A DNA stretch of 64,000 nt. It comes from UMGS1002 sp045586785 (GTDB taxonomy: Bacteria > Bacillota > Clostridia > Oscillospirales > CAG-272). This document shows, piece by piece, positions 1 through 9,370 of the stretch. Location: positions 27,134-91,133 of the forward strand of contig JAZNBA010000085.1 of assembly GCA_045586785.1 (NCBI GenBank). The letters are read 5' to 3'. Position numbers and translations under genes: made by a program. Position 1 is the stretch's first letter. Every line of letters begins with the position of its first letter. The notes beneath the pieces are model-generated. The model had not been told where the DNA came from. It made no database searches and was given only the letters and a program-made list of their open reading frames with translations.

Positions 1-1418
1 GATCTCATTTTTTCTGCTCCGTCATAATCGTCAAATATCAGTTCCTGTGTTTTTTCAAGAGAATAGCCATATTTTTGATAAAGCCCTTCCAGCGCATCGG
101 CAAGCGTCATGTTGCGAAGTTTATAGTATGCAGTCATTTCGCAAATAAGCATAGATGCTACTACAGCGTCCTTATCCCGTGCGTAAGTGCCTTTAAGATA
201 ACCATAGCTTTCTTCGGCGCCGAATATAAAACTACCATGTCCTTCGGCTTGCTTTTTCTTTATGACCTCTCCGATATATTTGAATCCCGTGAGAACATTA
301 TAAAGTGTCACATTGCTTTGCGCACATATTTTGCTCATGAGCTCTGTGGTGACTATGGACTTGACGGCATAAGGCTCTGTGGGCATATTGCCGGAACGAT
401 CGTAGGAGGTAATGATGTAGTCAAGCAAAAGGGAACCGGTCTGATTTCCGTTAAGGACTATGAATTTACCGTCTTGACCGCGAACCATTACGCCCACGCG
501 ATCTGCATCGGGGTCTGTGGCAATGATAAGATCGCTTTTAACCTTATCTGCAAGTACGATGCCTTGTGTAAAGACCTCTGGGTACTCGGGATTGGGTTTT
601 TTGGTGGTAGGGAACTCTCCATCCGGTACTGCCTGCTCGGGAACAATGTGAAAGTGCTTTATTCCGATTTTTGACATAATCTCCGGTACAAGTTTATAGC
701 CTGCGCCGTGAAGTGGTGTATATACTATGTTGAGATCATTTGCCGCTTCTTTGATACAGTTAAGATCAATTGCTTGCTCCATTACAGCATCAAGATATTT
801 TTCGTCAATTTCAGGACCTATAACTGTGATCATTTGGCTTGAGATGCCTTTGTCGAACGGTACCTTTTTGATGTTAGCGATATCGACCGATTTCATGTGT
901 ATTGCAATTTCAGCAGCTTGTTCTGCAGATAACTGCGCACCGTCATCCCAATATGCTTTGTATCCGTTGTATTCCTTGGGGTTATGAGATGCGGTTATAT
1001 TAATGCCGGCAATACAGTTAAGGTAACGCAATGCAAAAGACAATTCGGGGGTCGGGCGAAGTGCATCAAATATATAGCACTTTATATTATTTCCGGCGAG
1101 CACTTCTGCTGCAGTGCGTGCAAAGAACTCGGAGTTATTTCTGCTGTCGTATGCAATGACAACCGAACGGTCTTCGGCACCGATCTGCTTGATATACAAC
1201 GCAATTCCTTCGGTTGCTTGTGCTACTGTATATTCGTTGATCGCGTTTGTGCCAAGCTTCATTTTTCCTCGAAGACCAGCTGTGCCGAAGTTAAGAGACG
1301 ATCCGAAGCGTGCGGCTAGCTCCTGCTCATCGTCTTTAATTGAAATCAGTTCCTGTTTTTGTTTTTCAGATAAGCAAGTGAATGACATCCATTTGCGGTA
1401 TTCTTCAAGATATGACAT
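1..1418 (-). CDS. Alpha-phosphoglucomutase / phospho-sugar mutase, 3' end cut by window edge
   Basis: This enzyme interconverts glucose-1-phosphate and glucose-6-phosphate in the cytoplasm, feeding nucleotide-sugar and polysaccharide synthesis. About 472 codons are visible; the family usually has 550-600 residues, so the C-terminal phosphate-binding domain lies off the left edge. The phosphoserine loop reads TASHNP at about residue 142 (bases 978-995), and the metal loop reads DPDADR near bases 495-515. The start is ATG at 1418, preceded by GGAGA on the minus strand. It is the last visible gene of a tightly spaced minus-strand run that begins with the AI-2E permease. The DPDADR loop suits the glucose-specific PgcA-like branch, but phosphomannomutase activity cannot be excluded. 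Confidence 0.93.
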   Translation of the reverse strand, partial: MSYLEEYRKWMSFTCLSEKQKQELISIKDDEQELAARFGSSLNFGTAGLRGKMKLGTNAINEYTVAQATEGIALYIKQIGAEDRSVVIAYDSRNNSEFFARTAAEVLAGNNIKCYIFDALRPTPELSFALRYLNCIAGINITASHNPKEYNGYKAYWDDGAQLSAEQAAEIAIHMKSVDIANIKKVPFDKGISSQMITVIGPEIDEKYLDAVMEQAIDLNCIKEAANDLNIVYTPLHGAGYKLVPEIMSKIGIKHFHIVPEQAVPDGEFPTTKKPNPEYPEVFTQGIVLADKVKSDLIIATDPDADRVGVMVRGQDGKFIVLNGNQTGSLLLDYIITSYDRSGNMPTEPYAVKSIVTTELMSKICAQSNVTLYNVLTGFKYIGEVIKKKQAEGHGSFIFGAEESYGYLKGTYARDKDAVVASMLICEMTAYYKLRNMTLADALEGLYQKYGYSLEKTQELIFDDYDGAEKMR

Positions 1419-1471
1419 ATTTGTCTCCGTTAGGTTTTATAGGATAAGTAATGGAGTTGTTCAAACAAATT

Positions 1472-1732
1472 TTATTTGATATTTTCAATGTGCTCTTCCA
1501 ATGCACATGCCAACTGGTCGGGGCAAGAAGTAGGCTTAAAGCCGCATTTAATGCCGCGCAGACGTTTGATAACCTCATCGGTTTTCATTCCGACCGCAAG
1601 TGCTGCCACTCCTTGTGTGTTCCCGGAGCAACCGCCAACAAATTGAATGTTGGTGATCACATCATCTTGAATATCAATTATTATTTGGCGAGAACAAGTT
1701 CCTTTTGTAGTATATGTAAGTTGAGTAGTCAT
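1472..1732 (-). CDS. TSCPD domain protein (TIGR03905-like)
   Basis: A small 86-residue protein that is essentially one TSCPD domain. It shows a central glycine-cysteine loop (VGGCSGNTQGV) and the name-giving TSCPD motif (PTSCPDQLA) near the C-terminus. Stand-alone members are common in Clostridia and their biochemical role is not established; the same domain is found at the C-terminus of some class II ribonucleotide reductases. The gene lies 18 bases after the prephenate dehydratase-like gene and 53 bases before the phosphoglucomutase, all in one direction, so it is probably cotranscribed. The two conserved cysteines suggest metal or redox chemistry, which is inference. Confidence 0.85.
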   Translation of the reverse strand: MTTQLTYTTKGTCSRQIIIDIQDDVITNIQFVGGCSGNTQGVAALAVGMKTDEVIKRLRGIKCGFKPTSCPDQLACALEEHIENIK

Positions 1733-1750
1733 TATTATAAAATCCTTTCT

Positions 1751-2599
1751 TTATATAACATTATTGTATAATCCGAGTATTGTGTGCTGGGGAATATTTA
1801 ATTTTATAAACAAAATAAATTTCATAATGCTGTCGATATCACCGTAAAGCACAGAAGATATTTCAAACGATGATTTATCATATCTTAATGGCATGGAATT
1901 TATTCTGTATATAGACAGATTAAGCAATGCAGAGACGTCTATTATATCTTTTATGGTATTGGTACGTGCAGATACAAAGCTGACTTCAATGAAACAGCTA
2001 TCGCTTTCGGGAATAGCTATGTGCCGCTGGAGAAGGGCATATCGAGTGACTTGATTGCCATCGCTGTTTTCTATTTCGCACGTTGAATGTATTTTCAATT
2101 CAAACCGATCAATAATGGAATAGAAATTAGCAAGTTTTCCATCGGAGGTGTTTTCGATTGGAATAATGCATGCGTCGGCATTTCCGCTCGCTATATCATC
2201 GCAAAGCTCACCAAAAGAACTGAAAACATGTTCGCCGGTTACTGTTATGCGATTACACAGTCGAACCAATGCTTCAAGTGAATACTGATTTTTTACATAC
2301 GCAACTGCATTTATTATATGATGTCCCTCGTTTTTTATAAGTATATTTTTTAAGTTTATTTTAGAGAGATCAACAATTCTGTTACAGAATTTCAAACGAT
2401 CAGGTATTGTAAAATCATCATTTCGCAGAGGCATATGCTGTCGGTATAGCCGTATTATATCACGCAGTCCTGCTGTGCTGTCGATAACGCAAGGAAGCTC
2501 GGCTATTTCAAGAGCACGAAGTTCTTTTATAGTAGCTTCGCGCTCTTTTAACCGATTAAGATTAGAGACTATTATATCGGAGTTTGATCGTTCTGTCAT
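1751..2599 (-). CDS. Diverged prephenate dehydratase-like protein with ACT-like C-terminus
   Basis: The 282-residue product keeps traces of a PheA-type prephenate dehydratase. There is a PIENTSDG segment (about residues 147-154, compare PIENS), a VTRYALL segment (184-190, compare the catalytic TRF motif, threonine kept), and a last third (about 203-275) that aligns in pattern with an ACT regulatory domain. The usual GALP and ESRP ligand motifs of that domain are altered. The first 85 residues are helix-rich and charged, and might be a worn chorismate mutase-like segment. It sits 9 bases after htpG and 18 bases before the TSCPD gene, away from any aromatic amino acid genes. It could be a working but divergent dehydratase or a regulatory pseudoenzyme; the sequence does not decide. 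Confidence 0.6.
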   Translation of the reverse strand: MTERSNSDIIVSNLNRLKEREATIKELRALEIAELPCVIDSTAGLRDIIRLYRQHMPLRNDDFTIPDRLKFCNRIVDLSKINLKNILIKNEGHHIINAVAYVKNQYSLEALVRLCNRITVTGEHVFSSFGELCDDIASGNADACIIPIENTSDGKLANFYSIIDRFELKIHSTCEIENSDGNQVTRYALLQRHIAIPESDSCFIEVSFVSARTNTIKDIIDVSALLNLSIYRINSMPLRYDKSSFEISSVLYGDIDSIMKFILFIKLNIPQHTILGLYNNVI

Positions 2600-2608
2600 G
2601 AGGCTGAA

Positions 2609-4480
2609 TCAATAGTTATTTAACAGCTTATAACTGTCGGATAAAAACTCATTTAATTCTTTTTCCTCGAGTCTTCGGTGAGCCATAAGAGAAAGTTTGT
2701 AAATGTAATTGGCAACAAACGCAGATTTCTCTGTTTCTTCGTTAGCTATAAGCTGCTCGAGATGTGAATACAACGGTGCAGCGGTGTTGACTATTAATGT
2801 TTGTTCTGTAAGCGGTGCTGACGATTGTTCCGATTGTGTAATATACGAATACGCTTTCATAAAATCATCCATGCGGCGTTTGTCTTCGTTTAACGTAAGG
2901 AGCGCCGGCGCGGCGGTAGTTTTCAGCGATTCAAATTTTACATCCAACTTGTCGTTGCCGACTGCTTGTTTGAAAAGCTCTGCAATAGCGGTATTTTTGC
3001 GAATATCACTCTGATCCGTTAGTGCCGATACATCAGCATCAACGCGTACAAAACGTATATTTTTATATTCATTTTCCGCAGATGTGATAAATTGAGTATC
3101 TATAAATTGATCAAGAACAGCTACTTTTATATTTTGAGCAGTGTAAAGTGCTATATATTGAGATTGCTGGATTTTATCGTTTGTGTAGTATATAGTTTTG
3201 ATACCCTTTGAATCATCTTTTGGCGGCTCTTTTTCTTCTTTTCCGATATATTCATTAATGGTTGCGTAACTACCATCTGTTAGAGGGAGCAGTATACAGT
3301 CCTTTACTCGATCAAAGAATTTGCGGTCTCTGATGGAGGCATATTCTATAAATGTTCTTATATCTCCCCAGATCTTTTCAAACTGTTCACGTTCATTGTT
3401 GCATAAAGCATTGATCTTATCAGCAATTTTTTTCACGATATGGGCAGAGACTCTTGAGACATAGGTGTTGCTTTGAAGATAGCTTCTTGACACGTTGAGA
3501 GGCAGCTCCGGACAATCTATAACGCCCTTGAGCATTATAAGGTACTCAGGTATTATTTCCTTGACATTGTCAGCTACAAAAACTTGGTTGTAAAAGAGCT
3601 TTATTTGACCTTCCAATGAGTCATATTCGCTACGCAGCTTGGGGAAATACAGTATTCCTTTGAAATTAAGAGGATAATCTGCGTTTATATGAATGCTGAA
3701 CAGCGGGTCGTTGAAGTCCGAAAATACCTTGTGATAAAATTGCTTGTACTCTTCCTCGGTACAATCTGACGGACGCTTCAGCCACAGAGGCGATGTTGTG
3801 TTTATTGGGGCGGCAGAATCGACATTGTCTTCTGCCTGATTTTCAAGATAGATCTCGTACGGCATGAATGCGCAGTATTTATCGAGAAGAGCACGGATCT
3901 TATCTATATTCAAATAGTCCTTCTCGTCCTCGGTAACGTGCATTATTACAGCAGTTCCGCGTTCTTCGCGATCTGCGGCAGATATTTCATAATTTCCGTC
4001 ATCCGAGCATGTCCAATGAACAGCAGGGGCGTTGGTGTACGATCTTGTGAAGATTTCCACTTTATCTGATATCATGAACGCAGAATAAAATCCAAGTCCG
4101 AAATGACCGATTATTCCGCTGCTTTGCGAATTGTCGGTACTTCCTTCGTATTTGTCAATAAATTCAAGTGCACCGGACAGGGCGATTTGACATATATATC
4201 TTTTTAATTCTTCAGCCGTCATTCCTATTCCGTTATCTTCAACAGTAAGAGTACCGGCATCTGCATTGATTTTAACGGATATTTTATATTTGTCGGAGCA
4301 TTCGGTTTCGCCTAATGAGCACAAGCGGATCATTTTTGTTATGGCGTCTGATGCGTTAGATACTATTTCTCTTAAAAAAATATCTTTTTCTGAATATAAC
4401 CATCTTTTTATGATAGGAAATATATGAGCAGTGTCTACTGAAATTCCGCCTTGCTCGGTGGCGTTGATGGGGTCGATCAT
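2609..4480 (-). CDS. htpG: Chaperone protein HtpG (Hsp90 family)
   Basis: A 623-residue bacterial Hsp90, the same size as the E. coli protein (624). It is an ATP-driven dimeric cytoplasmic chaperone. The N-terminal GHKL ATP site shows REIVSNASDA (residues 37-46), DNGIGM (82-87) and the lid loop GHFGLGF (125-131). The middle and C-terminal dimerisation domains follow in normal order. The N-terminus carries a short extension (MIDPINATEQGG) before the first strand. It starts 24 bases after the AI-2E permease ends, so both are likely on one transcript from the promoter at 5898-5926. Confidence 0.97.
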   Translation of the reverse strand: MIDPINATEQGGISVDTAHIFPIIKRWLYSEKDIFLREIVSNASDAITKMIRLCSLGETECSDKYKISVKINADAGTLTVEDNGIGMTAEELKRYICQIALSGALEFIDKYEGSTDNSQSSGIIGHFGLGFYSAFMISDKVEIFTRSYTNAPAVHWTCSDDGNYEISAADREERGTAVIMHVTEDEKDYLNIDKIRALLDKYCAFMPYEIYLENQAEDNVDSAAPINTTSPLWLKRPSDCTEEEYKQFYHKVFSDFNDPLFSIHINADYPLNFKGILYFPKLRSEYDSLEGQIKLFYNQVFVADNVKEIIPEYLIMLKGVIDCPELPLNVSRSYLQSNTYVSRVSAHIVKKIADKINALCNNEREQFEKIWGDIRTFIEYASIRDRKFFDRVKDCILLPLTDGSYATINEYIGKEEKEPPKDDSKGIKTIYYTNDKIQQSQYIALYTAQNIKVAVLDQFIDTQFITSAENEYKNIRFVRVDADVSALTDQSDIRKNTAIAELFKQAVGNDKLDVKFESLKTTAAPALLTLNEDKRRMDDFMKAYSYITQSEQSSAPLTEQTLIVNTAAPLYSHLEQLIANEETEKSAFVANYIYKLSLMAHRRLEEKELNEFLSDSYKLLNNY

Positions 4481-4504
4481 TTTATTTATAATCCTCCGTG
4501 CTGA

Positions 4505-5797
4505 TTACTTTTTCTTTTTAAATATACGTTTAAAGAAGTTGCCGATATTGTTTACAATACGGACTATAAGGTGTGTTTTTTTAGGCTTTGAGGCTTCCAG
4601 ACGGAATTCAGAACCTTCCGAATAATAGTCTTCAAGCGTTACCGGAAGACCACGCTTCTCAAGATGGGAGTTTACCAATTTCCGAATGATCTCACTTATT
4701 ACAACGAAGAACGGTACTCCCAATATCATACCTGCAACGCCGAAGTATCCACCCATTACGGTAATTGCGAAAAGCACTCCGAGCGGCGATGTGCCTGTGG
4801 ATGTTCCGACAAGACGCGGCAGTATAAAGTTACCGTCTATTTGCTGAATAAGCACTATCAGAATAATGAATAATAACAGCTTTTCGGGATTAGTAACAAA
4901 CACTATAAATGCTGCAGGTATTCCGCCGATAAAGGGACCAAATACAGGGATTATGTTTGTTATACCGATAATAAACGCAAGAAGCACGAAATAGGGCATA
5001 TCGGTTACCCAGAAGGCCAACATACATTCCAGCGTGACCAGCAAAGCATCTAATAATTGCGCTTTGATATAGTCTCCAAAAGATTTATGGGTAAACTTAA
5101 CCATTGTGGAAAATTCGGCATAGTTTTTTTCGCTCAGTAATGCGGTGCAAACTTTGCGTGCTTTGGCAAGCAGAGAATCTTTGGATGCCAAAAAATATAT
5201 TGAAAAAATAAGTCCAAATACAACATTTTTTATTCCGACAGCAATGGAAGATGCATAGCTTACTATATATCCGGAGAGTGTGGAGATCAAATTGGTGGAG
5301 GTGTTGAATAAGTTGCTTACGATCCTTTGAAGATCCACCATGTTTATATAATTATCTAAATTTCCATTTTCCTGAGATGTGTTAAATTTATATATTAATT
5401 TGTTGGTGATAGTTATTATTTTATCGGTATATGACTTGAGATTTTGCATGAAGTCATTGAATCCGCTGATTATTTGGGGAATAATTATGAGCAATATGAT
5501 AGTTATTATCAAAATCAAAATTATGTATGTACATAACATTGACAACGCGCGCTTTGCCTTAGGCTTGTTCTTAATGCGTTTGAATAATTTTGTATCAAAT
5601 ACAACAACTATCGGGTTAGCCAGGTATGCAATAGCACCGCCTATGATTACGGGAGACAAGACTGCCAATACGCGATTGATCCATGCAGATATAGTTTCAT
5701 TATTAATTACTATGACGAACAATAGCGCAATAACGGCATAAACCGCTATTGAAACGGCAATTACGGTGTTTTTTTTGTTCCAATTAAATTCTTTCAT
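4505..5797 (-). CDS. AI-2E family transporter (PerM/YdbI-like membrane protein)
   Basis: A 430-residue polytopic membrane protein of the AI-2 exporter family (PF01594). There are two N-terminal membrane segments (about residues 10-65) and a long pair near 80-110. A soluble amphipathic stretch follows (115-170), then a C-terminal cluster of helices with the family's conserved polar segments around PVFGPFIGGIPA and LVGTSTG. The tail is strongly basic (KRIFKKKK). Members export small solutes, in some cases autoinducer-2 or sodium ions; the substrate here is unknown. It is the first gene of the minus-strand run, with a promoter at 5898-5926 and an intergenic region shared with divergent ispE. Confidence 0.88.
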   Translation of the reverse strand: MKEFNWNKKNTVIAVSIAVYAVIALLFVIVINNETISAWINRVLAVLSPVIIGGAIAYLANPIVVVFDTKLFKRIKNKPKAKRALSMLCTYIILILIITIILLIIIPQIISGFNDFMQNLKSYTDKIITITNKLIYKFNTSQENGNLDNYINMVDLQRIVSNLFNTSTNLISTLSGYIVSYASSIAVGIKNVVFGLIFSIYFLASKDSLLAKARKVCTALLSEKNYAEFSTMVKFTHKSFGDYIKAQLLDALLVTLECMLAFWVTDMPYFVLLAFIIGITNIIPVFGPFIGGIPAAFIVFVTNPEKLLLFIILIVLIQQIDGNFILPRLVGTSTGTSPLGVLFAITVMGGYFGVAGMILGVPFFVVISEIIRKLVNSHLEKRGLPVTLEDYYSEGSEFRLEASKPKKTHLIVRIVNNIGNFFKRIFKKKK

Positions 5798-5897
5798 GTT
5801 GAATCTCCCGAATTATTTATGTGAATGACCAAATAAAGCGGTATGTCATCCAAATGTATATAATATGTCATTTTACTACACTAATATAATTTATATT

Positions 5898-5926
5898 ATT
5901 ATATACCTTTTTTTGATTTTAGTCAA
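5898..5926 (-). promoter_or_regulatory. Promoter for the AI-2E permease-htpG run
   Basis: Read on the minus strand this is TTGACT, 17 bases, TATAAT, about 100 bases ahead of the permease start. It has no TGn extension. It lies back to back with the ispE promoter at 5944-5972, so the two units share one short A+T-rich control region. Confidence 0.7.
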
Positions 5927-5943
5927 TATATATTAAATAATTC

Positions 5944-5972
5944 TTGATTTTCATTTTTATATGTGATACACT
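5944..5972 (+). promoter_or_regulatory. Promoter for ispE
   Basis: TTGATT at 5944-5949, a 17-base spacer ending in TGA, and TACACT at 5967-5972. The -10 box is weak but the TGn extension and spacing match other promoters in the window. The predicted start lies about 30 bases before the ispE ATG. Confidence 0.55.
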
Positions 5973-6008
5973 ATAAATAATTAAAAACAAGCGATAAGAG
6001 GATAAATT

Positions 6009-6893
6009 ATGAATTGTTGCATTATTGCGGCGCCTGCTAAGATAAATTTATATCTTGAGGTGGTTTCACGCAGAGAAGATGGATATCATGAGATACTGAG
6101 TATTATGCAAACGGTATCGCTATGCGATGAGATAACTATAGAAGTAGCAGATAAATCAGGCATAGAGCTTGTATGCGACGATGACAGGCTTCCCACAGAC
6201 AGAGGTAATATCGCTTATCGCGCGGCTGAGCTATTTATGAAATATGCCGATATTAAATGCGGTATCAAGATTTGCTTGCGCAAGTCCATTCCTGCAGCGG
6301 CAGGACTTGCGGGTGGAAGTGCGGACGCGGCGGCTGTATTGCGCGGATTAAATAAGATATTTAATTATCCTTTTAAAGCGGATATGCTTTGTGACATGGC
6401 ATCGTCGCTTGGCGCGGATGTTCCTTTTTGCGTGAAAGGAGGCTGTATGTGCGCCGAAGGAATAGGTGAAAAGCTTACGGTGTTGCCATGCATGCCGGAT
6501 TGTTATATAGTAATTGCTTGTCCGGATGAGCGTGTCAGCACGCCTGCGGCATATTCGGAACTGGACCGCATATATGATAATTTCAAAAATATTAATTTTG
6601 ATAAAAGCGATTATTATGTTGCAGAAGCGGCTTTGTGTCAAAAAAGTCTTGACGGACTTTGCAAAAAAATGTATAATGTTTTTGAAGAGATCCACAAGGA
6701 CAGACAGGATATATCCGAGCTAAAGAGTATTATGACAGACTCGGGCGCTATAAAAGCGATGATCAGCGGAAGCGGACCATCTGTGTTTGGTATATTTGAT
6801 GATATGAACAGCGCGTCACTTGCGGCAGCTCGTATCGAAGCGCGTGGTTATACAGCCTATACCTGTCATCCAATAGATAAATTAATCATATAA
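6009..6893 (+). CDS. ispE: 4-diphosphocytidyl-2-C-methyl-D-erythritol kinase
   Basis: IspE phosphorylates the 2-hydroxyl of CDP-methylerythritol with ATP, the fourth step of the MEP (non-mevalonate) isoprenoid pathway. The 294-residue length is typical. It shows the GHMP-kinase ATP loop PAAAGLAGGSADAAA at about residues 95-109, an N-terminal substrate segment APAKINLYLEV, and the C-terminal glycine-rich motif MISGSGPSVFG. The start is ATG at 6009 behind AGAGGAT. The acetyltransferase follows after 14 bases, so the two are probably one transcript. The presence of ispE indicates that isoprenoids are made by the MEP route. Confidence 0.96.
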   Translation: MNCCIIAAPAKINLYLEVVSRREDGYHEILSIMQTVSLCDEITIEVADKSGIELVCDDDRLPTDRGNIAYRAAELFMKYADIKCGIKICLRKSIPAAAGLAGGSADAAAVLRGLNKIFNYPFKADMLCDMASSLGADVPFCVKGGCMCAEGIGEKLTVLPCMPDCYIVIACPDERVSTPAAYSELDRIYDNFKNINFDKSDYYVAEAALCQKSLDGLCKKMYNVFEEIHKDRQDISELKSIMTDSGAIKAMISGSGPSVFGIFDDMNSASLAAARIEARGYTAYTCHPIDKLII

Positions 6894-6907
6894 AGGAGAC
6901 ATTAAAA

Positions 6908-8071
6908 GTGGGAGAGATTTATAACGGACGGGGCAACGAAGCCTTTTATGACGAATATGTTGATTTTATAAACTATGTTTTCGGATTTAACGGAAACAGC
7001 CAGGATTTTAAAAAGCTGTTGCCGAAATTGTATAAAACTCAATATAAGCCGGTTGAAAACTCATATATAACCCTTGAGGACGGCAACATACGTGCGGCAG
7101 TCGGCGCATTTGATCATGAGATATCTGTTTGCGGTGATACACTGAAGTGCCGCGGAATCGGAAATGTGGCTGTACATCCGTATGCACGTTCCAAGGGACA
7201 TATGAAAACGCTTATGAATATGGCTGTCAACAACATGATAACTGATGGTGTTGATCTCTCCATACTCGGAGGCAGACGTCAGAGATACAATTATTTCTCG
7301 TATGAAAAGACGGGCGTGATCTATAATTTTTCTATCAACAGTGATAACATGCGTCATGTGTTTGGTAAAGACAGAACTGCGTATCATACGCTGTCCGTGA
7401 GAAAGCTCGACGCGACTGATGACGTGGCGTTGGATGCCATAAGCAAGCTGTTATCTCAGCAAGCGTATAACCCCATGCGCGACAGAGAGCGCCTTTATGA
7501 TATTCTTGTTTCGTGGCAGAATGCTCCGTGTGTTTTTGAAAAAGACGGCAAATTTGCAGGCTTCTGTATTGTTGGTGATAATAAGAAGATATTTGAGATT
7601 GTGCTCGCTGACAAGGCTGATTTTATAAACGCTATAGTTACCTTATATGACTGTATGAATGCCTCTACAATGATAGTATGCTTGCCCGCGTTTTGCCCCG
7701 AATATATAAACGCCCTTTACAGAGTTTGTGAGGGCTATGAGTTAGGCACCGAAAAGAGCTTTTCCGTTTTAAATTACAAAAACGTGCTTTCGGCATTTTT
7801 AAAGCTCAAAGCAACATATACAGAATTGCCCGAGGGTGAGCTGTCAATGCTTATTCACGGCATAGCGGGGGATGAAAAGCTGCGTATATACATTCGCGGT
7901 GATGCCGCAAGGGTTGAAGAATATGACGGTGAGGTTGATATTGAACTTGATCACATTGATGCAATAAACGTGCTGTTTTCACCGTTTTGCCCGATTCGTG
8001 ACACGCTGTCGCATTTTGCGCGCATACTTTTGCCGCTTCCGCTGTGGTTGTTTTATGCAGACGCGGTGTGA
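6908..8071 (+). CDS. GNAT family N-acetyltransferase, Eis-like
   Basis: A 387-residue acetyltransferase with the size and layout of the Eis family: an N-terminal GNAT fold, a second degenerate GNAT-like region, and a C-terminal sterol-carrier-like domain. The acetyl-CoA pyrophosphate loop reads YARSKGHMKTL at about residues 95-105, after a clear beta strand (GNVAVHP). Eis proteins acetylate amines on small molecules or proteins; the substrate here is not predictable. The start is GTG at 6908 with AAAGGAG at 6892-6898. The last ten residues are hydrophobic (LPLPLWLFYADAV), but the C-terminal carboxylate typical of mycobacterial Eis is displaced by a few residues. Confidence 0.82.
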   Translation: MGEIYNGRGNEAFYDEYVDFINYVFGFNGNSQDFKKLLPKLYKTQYKPVENSYITLEDGNIRAAVGAFDHEISVCGDTLKCRGIGNVAVHPYARSKGHMKTLMNMAVNNMITDGVDLSILGGRRQRYNYFSYEKTGVIYNFSINSDNMRHVFGKDRTAYHTLSVRKLDATDDVALDAISKLLSQQAYNPMRDRERLYDILVSWQNAPCVFEKDGKFAGFCIVGDNKKIFEIVLADKADFINAIVTLYDCMNASTMIVCLPAFCPEYINALYRVCEGYELGTEKSFSVLNYKNVLSAFLKLKATYTELPEGELSMLIHGIAGDEKLRIYIRGDAARVEEYDGEVDIELDHIDAINVLFSPFCPIRDTLSHFARILLPLPLWLFYADAV

Positions 8072-8191
8072 TTTTCTTGCTAATTGAAAACCACCGGACA
8101 GCACAGTGCTGCAGGTGGTGGTGATTTGCTGTTGCAAAAGAAGCTCTCCCGAATAATCTTGTTGTTAAAATATTTATTGGCAGGCATTCTA

Positions 8192-8220
8192 TTGACAATG
8201 TTTATTTCCCATGATATTAT
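8192..8220 (+). promoter_or_regulatory. Promoter for the lipoprotein-like gene
   Basis: A near-consensus TTGACA at 8192-8197, a 17-base spacer ending in TGA, and TATTAT at 8215-8220. The start codon follows 29 bases after the -10 box. The gene therefore has its own strong promoter. Bases 8091-8118 just upstream form a small hairpin (CCACC/GGTGG around CAGCA/TGCTG) without a T-run. Confidence 0.72.
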
Positions 8221-8249
8221 ATAATTAACACAATAGCATGAGGTGAATT

Positions 8250-9296
8250 ATGGAAAATCGCTTTTTTATTAACGTTTTTGTCAGTCATACAAAACAAAAC
8301 GAGCGTTCTGATTGGTTAAATAGCTTAAATGCTCAAAATTTAACAAAAGGAATTAAACAAAGTTCGAAAGCCTTGCTTTCTGCTGGCTTAATCGCCTCAA
8401 TGTTAATGACTGCGGGCTGTAATAACACCACTAACAATAACTTAGATGACACAACAGCAGTTGAAACCACAACCGCGCCTGAAACTACAGCTGTAAAACA
8501 ATTACTTGAAAACTATGACCCAAATTATGAGTGTGATTTTATAAGCGATTTGGGTGTGCAACTTGCCCAAACTGATAATTATAAAGACAATATGGAGATG
8601 TTTGGGAAAAGTCATTTAATGGGTATTTTAGATAGAACTAGTGTTTCTTATACTCCTGCTGGCTATTTTAAATCTTTAGGGATTAGTGATGATAATATTA
8701 ATTATAACACTGGTGTTAGGGCAGATTTAGTTACTGATGATTCTCTTTATTTATTCATTTATTCTAGCAATAATTTGTTTGAAGAAACTGCAGATTATGC
8801 TAAATATGAAATCATAGAATATCAAAACTTGCCTAAAGAGCTAATAGATGATTTAATAAAGCAAAAGCAAGAAAGTGTGTATAATTATGCAAATTTGGTG
8901 CGTGCAATCTCTGAAACAAGAACGCCTAAGGTTATTACTTCTACTTATGTTTTACCAACAGGGGGTGTTAGTAAAGTTAAAGGTACAGGTGAGAATATAA
9001 CGGTTGAAAGTGCTGGGGTTGTTGTGGATGAAAACGGTAAAAAAGTAATCTATGCAATAGGTAAAAATATTAATGGGCAACCAGTGCTTGCAAAATCTGT
9101 TACAAATTGGGAAGACTTTGAAAAAGAAAGGCTTAAAGAGTTAAATCAAACAGTTTCTTATCCTACTCAAACCACAAACAGATTTCAGGGTCAGGAGAAC
9201 TATGAGATAATAGATGAAGGGCTATTAGCCACAAATTCTTATGGTGTTACAAGTAAATATCTAGAACCAGCAAATAATATAGAAAAAACTTCGTAA
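8250..9296 (+). CDS. Orphan lipoprotein-like protein of unknown function
   Basis: I do not recognise this 348-residue protein. The first 37 residues are polar. A hydrophobic stretch (about 41-53) then leads to TAGC with the candidate lipidated cysteine at 57. The box is imperfect because position -3 is threonine. Next comes an Asn/Thr-rich linker (about 58-85) typical of surface lipoproteins, then a mixed soluble domain with no motif I can name. The start at 8250 is supported by AGGTGA at 8241-8246. Codon use leans to A/T-ending codons (many TTA leucines) more than in ispE or plsY on either side. The gene has its own promoter and terminator. Horizontal acquisition is plausible but unproven. 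Confidence 0.7.
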   Translation: MENRFFINVFVSHTKQNERSDWLNSLNAQNLTKGIKQSSKALLSAGLIASMLMTAGCNNTTNNNLDDTTAVETTTAPETTAVKQLLENYDPNYECDFISDLGVQLAQTDNYKDNMEMFGKSHLMGILDRTSVSYTPAGYFKSLGISDDNINYNTGVRADLVTDDSLYLFIYSSNNLFEETADYAKYEIIEYQNLPKELIDDLIKQKQESVYNYANLVRAISETRTPKVITSTYVLPTGGVSKVKGTGENITVESAGVVVDENGKKVIYAIGKNINGQPVLAKSVTNWEDFEKERLKELNQTVSYPTQTTNRFQGQENYEIIDEGLLATNSYGVTSKYLEPANNIEKTS

Positions 9297-9370
9297 GAAA
9301 TTGCGAGTTTGATGTTGGTTATTTACGGGTTGACGTTGCGGACGCTGTTTGATAAAAATGAAATTTTGAT

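Noticed and set aside
8091..8118. Hairpin after the acetyltransferase gene as a terminator
   Set aside because: The stem is interrupted, the loop is only three bases and no T-run follows, so I do not list it as a terminator.
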